A DNA stretch of 64,000 nt from contig CAWJCP010000002.1 in NCBI GenBank assembly GCA_963841445.1, positions 1,622,997 to 1,686,996 on the forward strand, given 5' to 3'. The translations under genes were made by a program, and so were the position numbers. The notes under the pieces were generated by a model. That model saw only the letters and a program-made list of their open reading frames with translations, searched no databases and had not been told where the DNA came from. This DNA is from Mayfieldus sp963841445 (GTDB lineage Bacteria; Actinomycetota; Thermoleophilia; Solirubrobacterales; 70-9). Positions 17,823 through 27,247 of this stretch are shown piece by piece; the stretch's first letter is position 1, and each line of letters begins with the position of its first letter.

Positions 17823-20519
17823 ATGGGCTCGAGCGTCAGGCACAGACGACCCGAACCTCCATCTCGCGGTCGAGTCCGAGCTCCCGGCCGAGCTCGCGGT
17901 CGGGCGCGGCAACGTCCTGACCATCTACGGGTGGTGCTTTCACCCGCTGCACCCGATCCGCCGGCTCGAGCTCCTGGTCGACGGCGAGGCGCAGGCCCCG
18001 ATCGCCTACGGGATGCCGCGCGCCGACGTGGTGCAGCGGCTCAGCGGAGTCGCTCCGCGGGCGCCCGCGCACGCATACCGAAGCGGTTTCTGGGGCCTGC
18101 TCGACGCTGCCCGAGCTGACCGAGCCGACGCGCGAGGCGGAGATCCGGCTCCGCGCCCGGCTCGCGGGCGGCGGCGTCGCCGAGACGCGCGCCGGCGCCG
18201 TGCGGCTGCTGCCCGGCGAACGCCGGACCTGGCCGCGGATTGAACGGCGGCAGGCCGCGCGTCGCGGTCTGCATGGCGACCTTCAACCCGCCACCGGAGC
18301 TCTTTCGGCGCCAGATCGAGTCGATCCGCGCCCAGACCTACGAGGACTGGATCTGCCTGATCTCGCGACGACGACTCGCACCCGGACTCCTTCGCGCTGA
18401 TCGAGCGGCTGGTCGGCGACGACCCCCGCTTTCGAGTCCAGCGCCGGCCGCGCGGCTCGGCTACTACCGCAACTTCGAGCGCGCCCTCGCCGCGGTCCCC
18501 GCCGAGGCCGAGCTGGTCGCCCTCTCCGACCAGGACGACCACTGGCACGAGGACAAGCTCGCCAGCCTGGTCGAGCGAGGTCTCCGACGGCGTCACCCTC
18601 GCCTACAGCGACATGCGGGTCACCGACGGCGAGGGCAAGACGCTCTCGCCGACATTCTGGACCGAGCGCGCCAACAACCCCGACGACCTCGGGGCGCTTC
18701 TGCTCGTCAACATCGATCACCGGCGGCTCGGCGCTGTTTCGCAGCGAACTGCTCGAGTACGTCCTGCCCTTCCCGACTCCGCCCGAGGGAGGCCTGCACG
18801 ACCACTGGGTGGCGATGGTGGCGGTGGCGCTCGGCCAGCTTCGCCTACGTCGACCGCCCCCTCTACGACTACGTCCAGCACGGCAGCCGCGGCGCTCGGC
18901 CACGAGAGCCTGCGCCGCACCCGCGATCCTGCGCGGGCCCGGCTTCTGGCGCTCGATCCGCAGCCCGGCCGCCTTCCGGGTCGCGGTCGCACGCCGCCTG
19001 GCGCGGATGCGGACCAACTACCGGGTCGTGCTCGGCGCCCGCACCTCCGCCGAGCTGCTGCTGCTGCGCGGCGGCCGGGCGATCCCGTGGCGCAAGCGCC
19101 GTACGCTGCGGCGCTGGGCCGCGGATCGAGCGCTCGCCGTGGCGCTGGCCCTGGCTCTGGGCGCGGGCCGCGTCTCAACCAGGCCAAGACGCTCGGCTCG
19201 GAGCGCCTCCTGGTCGCAGGCTCGCTCTGGCGCTGGACGCTGAGCGCCGTCAAGCTGCTGCGGGTGCCGGCTCCGCCGGCGGAGCGGGAGACTCTCGCTT
19301 CGATGATGAAGCTGCCCCTCGCCTCCGAGCCACTCGACGCCTCGCGTCTGCAGCGGCTGATCGAGCCGCTGCGGCTCGCTGTCTCCGGCGACGCCCCACG
19401 GCGCGTCAACGTGGTGATCCCGACGATCGACCTCGAGCGCTTCTTCGGCCGCTCGATCGCGACCTTCAACCTGGCGCGCAAGCTCGCCGAGGCGGGGATG
19501 CGGGTCCGGGTGGTCGCGGTCGACGAGCCCTTCTACCTCCGCCCGAGCTGGCTCGCCGAGATCGAGGGCTTCGCGGGGCTGGAGGGGATATCGAGCTGAT
19601 CGAGTTCGAGCTCGCCTTCGACCGCGCCCGGCCCCTCCAGGTCAACCCGGGCGACCGCTTCGTCGCCACCGGCTGGTGGCCCGCGCACATCGCGCATCGG
19701 GCGACCGAGGAGCTCGGCGGCGGGCGCTTTCTCTACCTGATCGGCGACTGCGAGCCGCTGGCGCTGCGGATGGGAAGCGAGGCAGCGCTGGCGAGCCAGG
19801 CTTACGAGTTCCCCCACCATGCCCTCTTCTCGAGCGAGCTTCTGCGCGACTATTTCGAGCGCCACGGGCTCGGCGTCTTCGGGCCCGGGGACGGCGCCGG
19901 ACGAGGCGAGCCGATCGTCTTTCAGAACGCGATCACGCCGATCGGCCTCCCCTCGCCGCAGGAGCTCGCCGACTCGGAGCGCAAGCTGCTCTTTCATGCT
20001 CGCTCCGAGCAGCTCGCCGCCCGAGGCTTGTTCGAGCTCGGCCTGCTTGCGCTCTCGCAGCTGCGCGACGAGGGAGCGCTGGAGGGTTGGGTCGTCAACG
20101 GGATCGGCCCTCTCCAGGCTTCCGAGGTCCGCTACGGCGACGGGCTGCGGATCAACGTCCTCGAGCGCCAGGATCCCGCCTCCTACGCAGCTGTGCTGCG
20201 CAGCCACGCGGTCGGTCTCTCGCTGCTGCTCTCCCCGAGCCCGAGCCTCGTCTCCCTGGAGATGGCGGCGGCGGGCATGCCGGTCGTCACCAACAGCTTC
20301 GAGAACAAGAGCCGCGAGGCGCTGGGCCGGATCTCGCGCAACCTGATCGCGGCGGAGCCGACGATCGAAGCGATCAAGGACGGCCTGCGCGAGGCCCTTG
20401 CCACATCGAGCGATCACGACCGGCGGCTGCAGGGAGCCGAGCTTGCCTGGAGCAGCAGCTGGGACAGCTCCCTCGACCCGGGCCTGATCGAGCGCATCGA
20501 GGGACTGCTGCGGGCGTGA
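17823..20519 (+). CDS. Multidomain glycosyltransferase: accessory beta domain + GT2 + GT4-like, frameshifted
   Basis: One long gene broken by many single-base insertions. Piecing frames together gives an N-terminal beta-sandwich-like domain (LTIYGWCFHP...RLELLVDG), then a GT2 domain (VAVCMATFNPPPELF, YYRNFERAL, ALSDQDDHW, GGSALFRSELL), a basic linker, then a GT4-like/WsaF-like domain (NVVIPTIDLERFFGRSI, FVATGWWPAHIA, LSLLLSPSPSLVSLEMAAAGMPVVTNSF). Likely insertion sites include 17831, 18103, 18218, 18364, 18577, 18715, 18842, 18897 and 18925. There are no in-frame stops within the corrected reading, so I treat it as one functional gene. It probably builds a surface polysaccharide in the cytoplasm. 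Whether the parts are one or two polypeptides needs resequencing. Confidence 0.7.
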
Positions 20520-21388
20520 GCGACCCCGACGCCTACCCGCTCGACTGGCGGGCGCGCAGCAAGCTGCGCCGGCGGCTGCGGCGCAGCCTGGTCGGGCGGG
20601 GCACCGGAAAGCTCGCCGACCTCGCCCTCGGAACCCGCCAGCGAGCGCTCGGAGTCGGGCGCGAGCTCGACGAGTTGGCCGCGGAGGGCACTCCCCGCGA
20701 GGTCCTGGTGCTCTCGATCTACGGCGGCGATGGTGCCCGGCTCAGCGACGCGCTGCGCCCGATCCGCGAGTCGCTTCACAACGTGCGCGTGGTGCTCGGC
20801 TCGATGGGGCCGGCGGCCCCCGAGCTCGCCGCGGAGACGGCGCTGAGCGAGATGCGGGGCGGAAAGTTCGCCAACCTCAACCGGCTCTGCGAGGCGGCGG
20901 GCCCGTTGGCAGCCGACTGGGTGCTGCTGCTCGACGACGACATCGCCCTCGACCGCCGCTTCCTTGACCGCATGATCGCCGTCGCCGAGCGCTTCCGCCT
21001 CGCGCTCGCGCAGCCGGCCTTGAGCCGGGCGAGCTACGGATGGTGGAACGTGAACAGGCGCCGCCCGGCGTTGCTGCGCGAGACCCGCTTCGTCGAGATC
21101 GGGCCGGCGGTGTTGATCTGCCGCGAGGCATTCAAGGCCCTGACCCCTTTTCCCGAGCAAGGAATGGGCTGGGGGCTCTGCCTGCACTGGGCGGCCCTCG
21201 CAGAGCGACGCGGCTGGCGGCTCGGAGTGATCGACGCGGTGCCAGTGCGACACGAGTCACGGCGCACCGCCGCGGCGGTCGACGTCGACGACGCCCGTGC
21301 CGCGGCCGAGCGGCTCCTGGCCGAGCGCGAGCACGTCAGCTACGCGGAGGCCGAGACCGTGCTGGCCCGCCATACCCATCTCGCATGA
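20516..21388 (+). CDS. GT2-like glycosyltransferase
   Basis: An intact 290-residue protein starting with GTG inside the previous stop (GTGA overlap). It has a basic N-terminus, then a Rossmann-like strand EVLVLSIYGGDG, and the metal-binding triad LLLDDDIALDRRF near residue 140, as in GT-A enzymes. The middle holds WGLCLHWAALAERRG, similar to the acceptor region of GT2 enzymes. It probably adds one sugar in the surface-glycan pathway. Overlapping stops and starts on both sides show tight translational coupling with its neighbours. Sugar specificity unknown. Confidence 0.78.
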   Translation: MSDPDAYPLDWRARSKLRRRLRRSLVGRGTGKLADLALGTRQRALGVGRELDELAAEGTPREVLVLSIYGGDGARLSDALRPIRESLHNVRVVLGSMGPAAPELAAETALSEMRGGKFANLNRLCEAAGPLAADWVLLLDDDIALDRRFLDRMIAVAERFRLALAQPALSRASYGWWNVNRRRPALLRETRFVEIGPAVLICREAFKALTPFPEQGMGWGLCLHWAALAERRGWRLGVIDAVPVRHESRRTAAAVDVDDARAAAERLLAEREHVSYAEAETVLARHTHLA

Positions 21389-22570
21389 CGGCGACCGGCG
21401 AGCTGCCCCGCGTGCTGGTCCTGCACAACCGCTATCGCCTCGAGGGCGGCGAGGAGCGGGCTGCCGAGGAGCTCGTCGGACTGCTGCGCGAGCGTGGCCA
21501 CGCGGTCGGGCTTCTTCAGCGCCGCAGCGGCGAGCTCGGCGGGGCTTCCGGGCGGCTTCGCGGCGGGGCGGCGATGCTGCGCGGCGGGGTCGATCCCGGC
21601 GAGGTCGCCGGCGCCGTTCGCGAGCTTGGCGCCGACGTCGTGCACGCCCACAACACCGTGCCCCTGCTCGGCCACCGCGCGCTCGAGGCAGCGCGCGAAG
21701 CGGGAGCGCGGGTGGTGCTGCACTTGCACAACTACCGGCTCGTCTGCGCGATCGGTATCGCCTACCGGGATGGAGCTCCCTGCACCCGCTGCCAGGGCCG
21801 CCGCACCTGGCCCGGGGCCCGCTTGCGCTGCCGCGGCAATCTCCCCGAGGCCCTCACCTACGCGGCCGGGATCGCGCGCCAGCAGCCGCGGCTGCTCGGG
21901 GCGGTGGATCGATTCATCGTCACCACAAAGGGCTCCGCGCGGGTGCTTTCCGAGCTCGACCTCCAGCTCCCCGGCCACGACGTGATCGGGAACTTCCTGC
22001 CCGACTCCGCGTTCGCCGAGCGCTCCCGGGCCGCCTCCGGCGGCTATGCGCTCTACGCCGGGCGGCTGGCCGAGGAGAAGGGCATCGACACAGCGATCGA
22101 GGCTGCGAGGCGCAGCGGCGTGCCGCTGGCGATCGCCGGGCAGGGTCCCGACGAGCCGCGGCTGCGCGGGCTCGCCGGGGCCGGCGGCGGCGACATCAGC
22201 TTTCTCGGCCGACTCGACGAAGCCGCGCTCGGCGCAGCGCGGGCCGGCGCCGCGATGGCCGTCGTTCCCTCGCGCTGGCATGAGCCGCATCCCTACGCAG
22301 TCGCCGAGGCGATGGCGGCGGGGCTGCCGGTCCTCGTCTCTGCGCTCGGCGGCTTGACCGAGATGGCCGGCGAGTCCGCGGCCGTCCCTCCCGGGGACGT
22401 CGACGCTTGGGCGACGTCGATGCAGCGGCTCTGGAGCGATCCGAGGCTGCGGCGACAGAACGGCGACGCGGCGCTCGCCCGGGCTCGCGGGCAGCTTCGC
22501 CGCCGACCTCTACTACGAACGGCTGATGGACTGCTACCGCAGGGCGAAATCGACTCGGGGAGCCGAGTGA
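21385..22570 (+). CDS. GT4-family glycosyltransferase, one frameshift near the 3' end
   Basis: GT-B enzyme. N-terminal strand VLVLHNRYRLEGGEERAAEE, the membrane-facing DVVHAHNTVPLL, and the C-terminal nucleotide-sugar site YALYAGRLAEEKGID and SRWHEPHPYAVAEAMAAGLPV (EX7E motif). A Cys pair (CTRCQG) is inserted before the central helix, as in several actinobacterial GT4s. The frame breaks at about 22498 (CTT-C-GCC); dropping that C yields the expected terminus LAADLYYERLMDCYRRA and a TGA at 22568. ATGA overlap with the previous gene. Confidence 0.82.
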
Positions 22571-23357
22571 AGGTCGAGATCGCGACCCGCGAGCTCCTCG
22601 AGGTGCGCTTCGCGCTCACCGACTACGAGGGCGCGCTGAGCCGGATCGAGGAGATGACCGAGACCGGGGAGCGTGGCTATGTCTGCTGCACCTCGGTGCA
22701 CGGGCTGATCGAGAGCCGCGCGGACGACGAGCTGCGCGCGGCGCTGCGCGGCGCGACGCTCAACCTTCCCGACGGCATGCCGATCGCCTGGGCGCTCAAC
22801 CTGCTCAGCGAGGGCAGGCCGCTTCACGATCGCGTCTACGGCCCGACCCTGATGGAGCGCGACCTGCGAGCGGGCTGCGCACGCGGGGCGTCCGATCTTC
22901 CTCTACGGGGGACACGACGAGAGCGCCCTGCGGGAGCTGAAGACGGCGCTGCGACGGCGCTCGCCGGCACTGGAGATCGCCGGCGCCTGGAGCCCCCCGC
23001 ATCGCGAGCTTGACCGCGCCGAGGAGGGTGACATCGCCGAAGCGCATCGACGAGTCGGGCGCAGCGATCGTCTGGTGCGGGATCTCGACCCCGCGCCAGG
23101 AGAAGTGGGTGGCGCGGATGCGGCCGCGCGTCAAGGCGCCCGTCCTGGTCAGCGTCGGGGCTGCCTTCGACTTCATCGCCGGACGCGTCTCGCAAGCGCC
23201 CAGCTGGATGCAGCGGCGCGGTCTCGAGTGGGCCTACCGGTTGAGCCGCGAGCCGCGTCGCCTCGGCCCGCGCTATCTGCGCAGCAATCCCGCCTTCGTC
23301 GCCGCTGTCGCACGCCAATACGCGCGCGAACGCGGTGGGCTCGGCGGCAACGAGTAG
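22567..23357 (+). CDS. WecB/TagA/CpsF (GT26) glycosyltransferase, two frameshifts
   Basis: Transfers an acyl-amino or related sugar onto a lipid-linked glycan intermediate. Reads across three frames: CCTSVHGLIES and LPDGMPIAWALN (frame of the GTG start at 22567), PIFLYGGHDESALRELK, then AAIVWCGISTPRQEKWV, VSVGAAFDFIAG and LEWAYRLSREPRRL, all family motifs in the right order. Insertions are near 22861 (CGC-G-ACC) and 23039 (GCC-G-AAG). The start overlaps the GT4 stop (GTGA). Product family is clear; donor sugar is not. Confidence 0.82.
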
Positions 23358-23373
23358 AGTGCCAGCCGGTCGC

Positions 23374-23973
23374 ATGAGCAGCTTCGCGGACGACTATCTC
23401 GCCGAGACCACGGAGATCGTCGCGGCGCTCGACCGCGACGCGATCGAGAGCGTCGCGAGCGGCCTGGCGGCGGTCCGCGAGGGCGGCGGGAGGCTCTTCA
23501 TCCTCGGCGTCGGGGGTTCGGCGGGGCATGCCAGCCATGCGGTCAACGACTTTCGAAAGCTCTGCGCAGTAGAGGCCTACGCCCCGACCGACAACGTCTC
23601 CGAGCTGACCGCGCGAGTCAACGACGAGGGTTGGGACACGACCTTCTCGGAGTGGCTGAAGGGGTCGCGGCTCGGCGAGCGCGACGCCCTGCTGGTCTTC
23701 TCTGTCGGCGGCGGCGACCGGGAGCGCGGCATCTCCGCCAACCTCGTCGCGGCGCTGGAGCTGGCCGGCGAGGCGGGCGCCAGGGTCTTCGGCGTGGTCG
23801 GGCGCGACGGCGGCTTTACCGCCGATGCCGCCGACGCCTGCGTCGTCATCCCTCCGCTTGCGCCCGATCGCATCACCCCCCACACCGAGGGCCTCTGCGC
23901 GGTCGTCTGGCACCTGCTCGTCAGCCACCCCGAGCTCTCCCGGGCACCTACGAAGTGGGAGTCGGTGAAGTGA
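23374..23973 (+). CDS. gmhA: Sedoheptulose-7-phosphate isomerase (GmhA-like SIS protein)
   Basis: A 199-residue SIS-fold protein. The phosphosugar-binding signature RLFILGVGGSAGHASHAVNDF is followed by LLVFSVGGGDRERGISANLV and the C-terminal HTEGLCAVVWHLL helix with the metal/acid-base His. It isomerises D-sedoheptulose 7-phosphate to D-glycero-D-manno-heptose 7-phosphate, the first step toward activated heptose. gmhB, hddA and hddC in the same locus support this over other SIS sugar isomerases. ATG at 23374; a TAGAGT box lies 13 nt upstream. Confidence 0.8.
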   Translation: MSSFADDYLAETTEIVAALDRDAIESVASGLAAVREGGGRLFILGVGGSAGHASHAVNDFRKLCAVEAYAPTDNVSELTARVNDEGWDTTFSEWLKGSRLGERDALLVFSVGGGDRERGISANLVAALELAGEAGARVFGVVGRDGGFTADAADACVVIPPLAPDRITPHTEGLCAVVWHLLVSHPELSRAPTKWESVK

Positions 23974-24027
23974 CGTTCGCCACGGTGTGCGGACCTTTGC
24001 GTGGAAGCCCAGGCGCGCCACGCCGCG

Positions 24028-24990
24028 GTGAGTCGCTACTTCATCGTCGGCGGCGCCGGCTTCCTCGGCAGCCACTTCGTCGACCGGCTGCTCGGTGACG
24101 GCCGAGAGGTCACTGTCTTCGACAACTTCAGCTCCGGCCGCGACTGGCACCTCGAGGACCACAGCCGCGACACCCGGCTGACGGTGGTCCGGGGCGACGT
24201 CAAGGACCTGCCGGCGCTGACCGCGGCGATGCACGGGCACGAGGTCGTCATCCATCTCGCCTCGAACCCCGACATCGCCCGCGCTGCGACCGAGCCCGCG
24301 ATCGACTTCGACGAGGGGACGCTGCTCACCCACCACGTCGTCGAGGCGATGCGGGCCACCTCGACGCCGCAGATCCTCTACGCCTCCGGCAGCGGCGTCT
24401 ACGGCGACATCGGCGAGGTCGAGGCCGACGAGGACTTCGGGCCGCTGGAGCCGATCTCCACCTACGGGGCCAGCAAGCTCGCCGGCGAGACGCTGATCTG
24501 CGCCTACAGCCACATGTTCGACCTCCGCGGGCGCTCGTTTCGGTTCGGCAACGTCGTCGGGCCGCGACAGACGCACGGGGTCGGCTTCGACTTCGTGCGC
24601 CGCCTGCTCACCGAGCCGGAGCGGCTGCCGATCCTCGGCGACGGCACGCAGAGCAAGTCCTACATCCACGCCTCCGACGTGATCGATGCGGTGCTCACCG
24701 CGAGCGAGCGAACCGAGGGCCCGTACCGCTCCTACAACGTCGCCACCGGCGACTACATCACCGTCACCGAGATCGCGGACATTGCGGTTGAGTGCGTCGG
24801 CCTCGAGCCGGGAAGCGTCGTGTATGACTACAGCGGCGGCGACCGGGGCTGGAAGGGCGACGTTCCGGTGGTCCGGATCGGGACCGCGCGCATTCGCGAG
24901 CTCGGCTGGCGGAACGCGCGCGGCTCGGCCGCGGCCCTGCGCGAGTCGATGCTTGCGATGCTGCCCGAAGCACGCGCCGGCCGGCTCTGA
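24028..24990 (+). CDS. NAD-dependent sugar epimerase/dehydratase (extended SDR)
   Basis: A 320-residue SDR. The Rossmann GGAGFLGSHFVD opens the protein, DNFSSGR binds the ribose end, and the catalytic YGASK (about residue 148) and RFGNVVGPRQ substrate loop follow. The GTG at 24028 (VSRYFIVGGAG) fits the family best; a GTG at 24001 in frame is an alternative. In this locus it may epimerise or dehydrate the GDP-heptose made by its neighbours; a UDP-hexose 4-epimerase role is equally possible from sequence. Confidence 0.85.
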   Translation: MSRYFIVGGAGFLGSHFVDRLLGDGREVTVFDNFSSGRDWHLEDHSRDTRLTVVRGDVKDLPALTAAMHGHEVVIHLASNPDIARAATEPAIDFDEGTLLTHHVVEAMRATSTPQILYASGSGVYGDIGEVEADEDFGPLEPISTYGASKLAGETLICAYSHMFDLRGRSFRFGNVVGPRQTHGVGFDFVRRLLTEPERLPILGDGTQSKSYIHASDVIDAVLTASERTEGPYRSYNVATGDYITVTEIADIAVECVGLEPGSVVYDYSGGDRGWKGDVPVVRIGTARIRELGWRNARGSAAALRESMLAMLPEARAGRL

Positions 24991-25095
24991 GCGCCCTGGG
25001 CACGCATGAGCGGCGGCCTCCAAGCCTGATCCTAGTCTTCCCACCGACGAGCTCTTCCACTCCGGCGAGCAGCTGACGGCGTCACGCCTGGTCAC

Positions 25096-25128
25096 AGGAC
25101 ATCTCCGCGGTGCGACTGATTCGATAGC
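25096..25128 (+). promoter_or_regulatory. Conserved 17-nt element upstream of gmhB (copy 1)
   Basis: GCGACTGATTCGATAGC (25112-25128) ends 3 nt before the gmhB ATG. The identical 17-mer ends 5 nt before hddA at 32.0 kb. In both, GACATC lies 16-17 nt upstream of TCGATA, and AGGACA or ACGACA matches the GACA half of a -35. It is probably a shared promoter or operator for the heptose genes. Confidence 0.5.
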
Positions 25129-25131
25129 CCG

Positions 25132-25723
25132 ATGAGCGCCGACAGCAGCGAGCCGGCCCCAGCGCGCCGGGCGGCCTTCCTGGATCGCGATGGGGTCCTC
25201 AACCGCGCGAGGGTCGTCGACGGAGTGCCGCACCCGCCCGCCTCGGTCGAGGAGCTGGAGCTGCTGCCCGGTGTCGAGGTCGCCTGCCGGCGCCTGCATG
25301 ACGCAGGCCTGATGCTGATCGTGGTCAGCAACCAGCCCGACGTCGCCCGCGGGACCCAGACGATGGCGGCCGTGGAGGCGCTCAACCGAGAGCTCGCCGG
25401 CGCGGCTGCCCCTGGACGAGATGCGCGTCTGCCCCCACGACGACGCCGATGCCTGCGACTGCCGAAAGCCGGCGCCGGGGATGCTTCTCGACGCCGCCCG
25501 CGAGCACGAGATAGATCTCGCAAAGAGCGTCATGGTCGGCGATCGCCGCCGCGACGTCGAGGCCGGGAAGCGCGCCGGCTGCAGGACGGTCTTCATCGAC
25601 GCTGGCTATTCTGAGCGACCTCCCGAGGCGCCCGACCTCACCGTCCGGGAGCTCGGTGAGGCTGTGCCCTGGATACTCGAAAGCCCAGCGGAAGGACGAT
25701 CCGACAATGCCGACAGCCGATGA
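25132..25723 (+). CDS. gmhB: D-glycero-D-manno-heptose 1,7-bisphosphate 7-phosphatase, one frameshift
   Basis: A HAD-family phosphatase that removes the 7-phosphate before nucleotide activation. HAD motif I FLDRDGVLNRAR, motif II IVVSNQPDVARG, then, in the next frame, the zinc-loop CPHDDADACDCRKPAPGM and motif III/IV VMVGDRRRDVEAG. This Cys/His loop (C-x-H...C-x-C) is diagnostic of GmhB. The break is at about 25395; dropping C from GCTCGCC gives RELPARLPLDEMRVC. It overlaps the start of the transaldolase-like gene by 17 nt. Confidence 0.88.
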
Positions 25724-26426
25724 CCTGAAGATCAAGATCTTCGCCGACGGCGCCGACCTCGAGGGGATCGCGAAGCTGGCCAAGGACCCCCTGATCAAGG
25801 GCTTCACGACCAACCCGACGCTGATGGCGAAGGCGAACGGATCGATGGTCTACGAGGAGTTCGCCGACCAGGTGCTGGAGGCCGTGAACGGCAAGCCGGT
25901 CTCCTTCGAGGTCTTCTCGGACGAGTTCGACGACATGGAGCGCCAGGCGCGGCTGATCTCGGCCTGGGCGGACAACGTCTTCACCAAGATCCCGGTCACC
26001 AACACCCGCGGCGAGAGCGCCGGGGAGCTGATCCGAAAGCTCGCCGCCGACGGGGTGAACCTAAACGTCACGGCGCTGATGACACCGGAGCAGACCGCGG
26101 AAGTCGCCGCCTGCCTCGAGGGCGGGGCGGACAGCATCATCTCGGTGTTCGCGGGCCGCGTCGCCGACACCGGCCGCGACCCCGTGCCGCTGATGACCGA
26201 GGCGCTGGAGGCGTGCAGGCCCTACCCCAACGTCGAGCTGCTCTGGGCCAGCCCGCGCGAGCTGCTCAACGTCGTCCAGGCCGACAAGGTCGGCTGCCAC
26301 ATCATCACCGTGACCCACGACGTGCTCGCCAAGCTGCCGACCCTCGGCAAGGACCTCGACGAGTTCTCGCTCGACACCGTGAAGATGTTCTTCGAATCGG
26401 CGCAGGGCGCCGAGTTCAAGCTCTGA
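25707..26426 (+). CDS. Transaldolase / fructose-6-phosphate aldolase family protein
   Basis: A 239-residue class I aldolase barrel. Signatures: IKIFADGADLEGI, GFTTNPTLMAKAN, the Schiff-base lysine in VFTKIPVTN (about residue 95), and NVTALMTPEQ. It is the short FSA/TalC-like type. Standing between gmhB and a methyltransferase in a heptose locus, it probably tunes the supply of sedoheptulose 7-phosphate, the GmhA substrate; this is inference. ATG at 25707 with GGAAGGA about 10 nt upstream. It is free of frameshifts although genes on both sides are broken. Confidence 0.88.
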   Translation: MPTADDLKIKIFADGADLEGIAKLAKDPLIKGFTTNPTLMAKANGSMVYEEFADQVLEAVNGKPVSFEVFSDEFDDMERQARLISAWADNVFTKIPVTNTRGESAGELIRKLAADGVNLNVTALMTPEQTAEVAACLEGGADSIISVFAGRVADTGRDPVPLMTEALEACRPYPNVELLWASPRELLNVVQADKVGCHIITVTHDVLAKLPTLGKDLDEFSLDTVKMFFESAQGAEFKL

Positions 26427-26431
26427 GTCGA

Positions 26432-27247
26432 TTGGCGGTGCAGGACGGGGCCGCCCAGCGCGACGACTGGGACCGGCATTGGGACGACTACGCCGAGGCC
26501 GCGGAGCAGAACCCGGCGCAGCGCTACCGGCGCAAGTCGTCTTCGACCTGCTCGGGCTCGGCGCCGAGCCCGGCGCGGGTCCTCGACGTCGGCAGCGGCC
26601 AGGGCGACTTCGCCGCCGAGCTGCTGGAGCGCCATCCCGGCGCCGAGCTGCTCGGCCTCGAGGTGAGCCCGGCGGGGATCGAGATCGCGCCGCGAAAGGC
26701 GCCGTCGGCCAGCTTCATGCTCCGCGACCTGACCCGAGCCGAGCCGCCACCCGCCGAGCGGCGCGACTGGGCCGACCCACGCCGTCTGCTCGGAGGTGCT
26801 CGAGCACGTCGACGACCCGCGGGCGCTGATCGCCAACGCGGCCCCCTACATGGCGCCCGGGCTGCCGGCTCGTCGTCACCGTCCCGGGCGGGCCGATGTC
26901 GGCGTTCGACCGCCACATCGGCCATCGCCGCCACTTCTCGCGCCGCCGACCTGCGCAACCTGCTCCGCGAGGCCGGGTTCGAGGTCGAGATGTCCGGCGG
27001 CGCGGGGTTCCCGTTCTTCAACCTCTACCGGCTCGTCGTGATCCTGCGCGGCCGCAGGCTCGTCGACGACGTGACCGCCTCCGAGGGCGGCTCGGAATCG
27101 CGGCTGGCGAATGCGGTGATGGCGGCCTTCCGGGCGCTGTTCAAGCTCAACCTGCCGCTCCGGCGCGGGGGCTGGCAGACCGTCGCGGTGGCCCGTCGCC
27201 CTGCCGCACGGCGGGCGCCGCGGCTGAGCGCCGGCTCGCCGAGCGCG
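26432..27247 (+). CDS. Class I SAM methyltransferase, several frameshifts
   Basis: Starts from TTG 26432 (or GTG 26438): RDDWDRHWDDYAEAAEQNP. After removal of inserted bases at 26538, 26544 and 26559 it reads RRKCLDLLGLAPSPARVLDVGSG, with SAM motif I and then LGLEVSPAG. Further insertions at 26774 and 26939 restore CSEVLEHVDDP, VVTVPGGPMSAFDRHIGHRRHF and the C-terminal NLYRLVVILRGRRL. This is the type III-like methyltransferase common in glycan loci. The 3' end is unclear: no stop is met before the next gene's ATG at 27248, so a fusion is possible. Confidence 0.68.

Noticed and set aside
23173..25596. 807-codon open frame on the minus strand
   Set aside because: It is antisense to gmhA, the SDR and gmhB, which carry clear motifs. 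Long antisense frames are expected at this G+C content.
25656..25706. Longer N-terminus for the transaldolase-like protein
   Set aside because: The extra residues come from the gmhB tail in another frame; the ATG at 25707 matches the family start.
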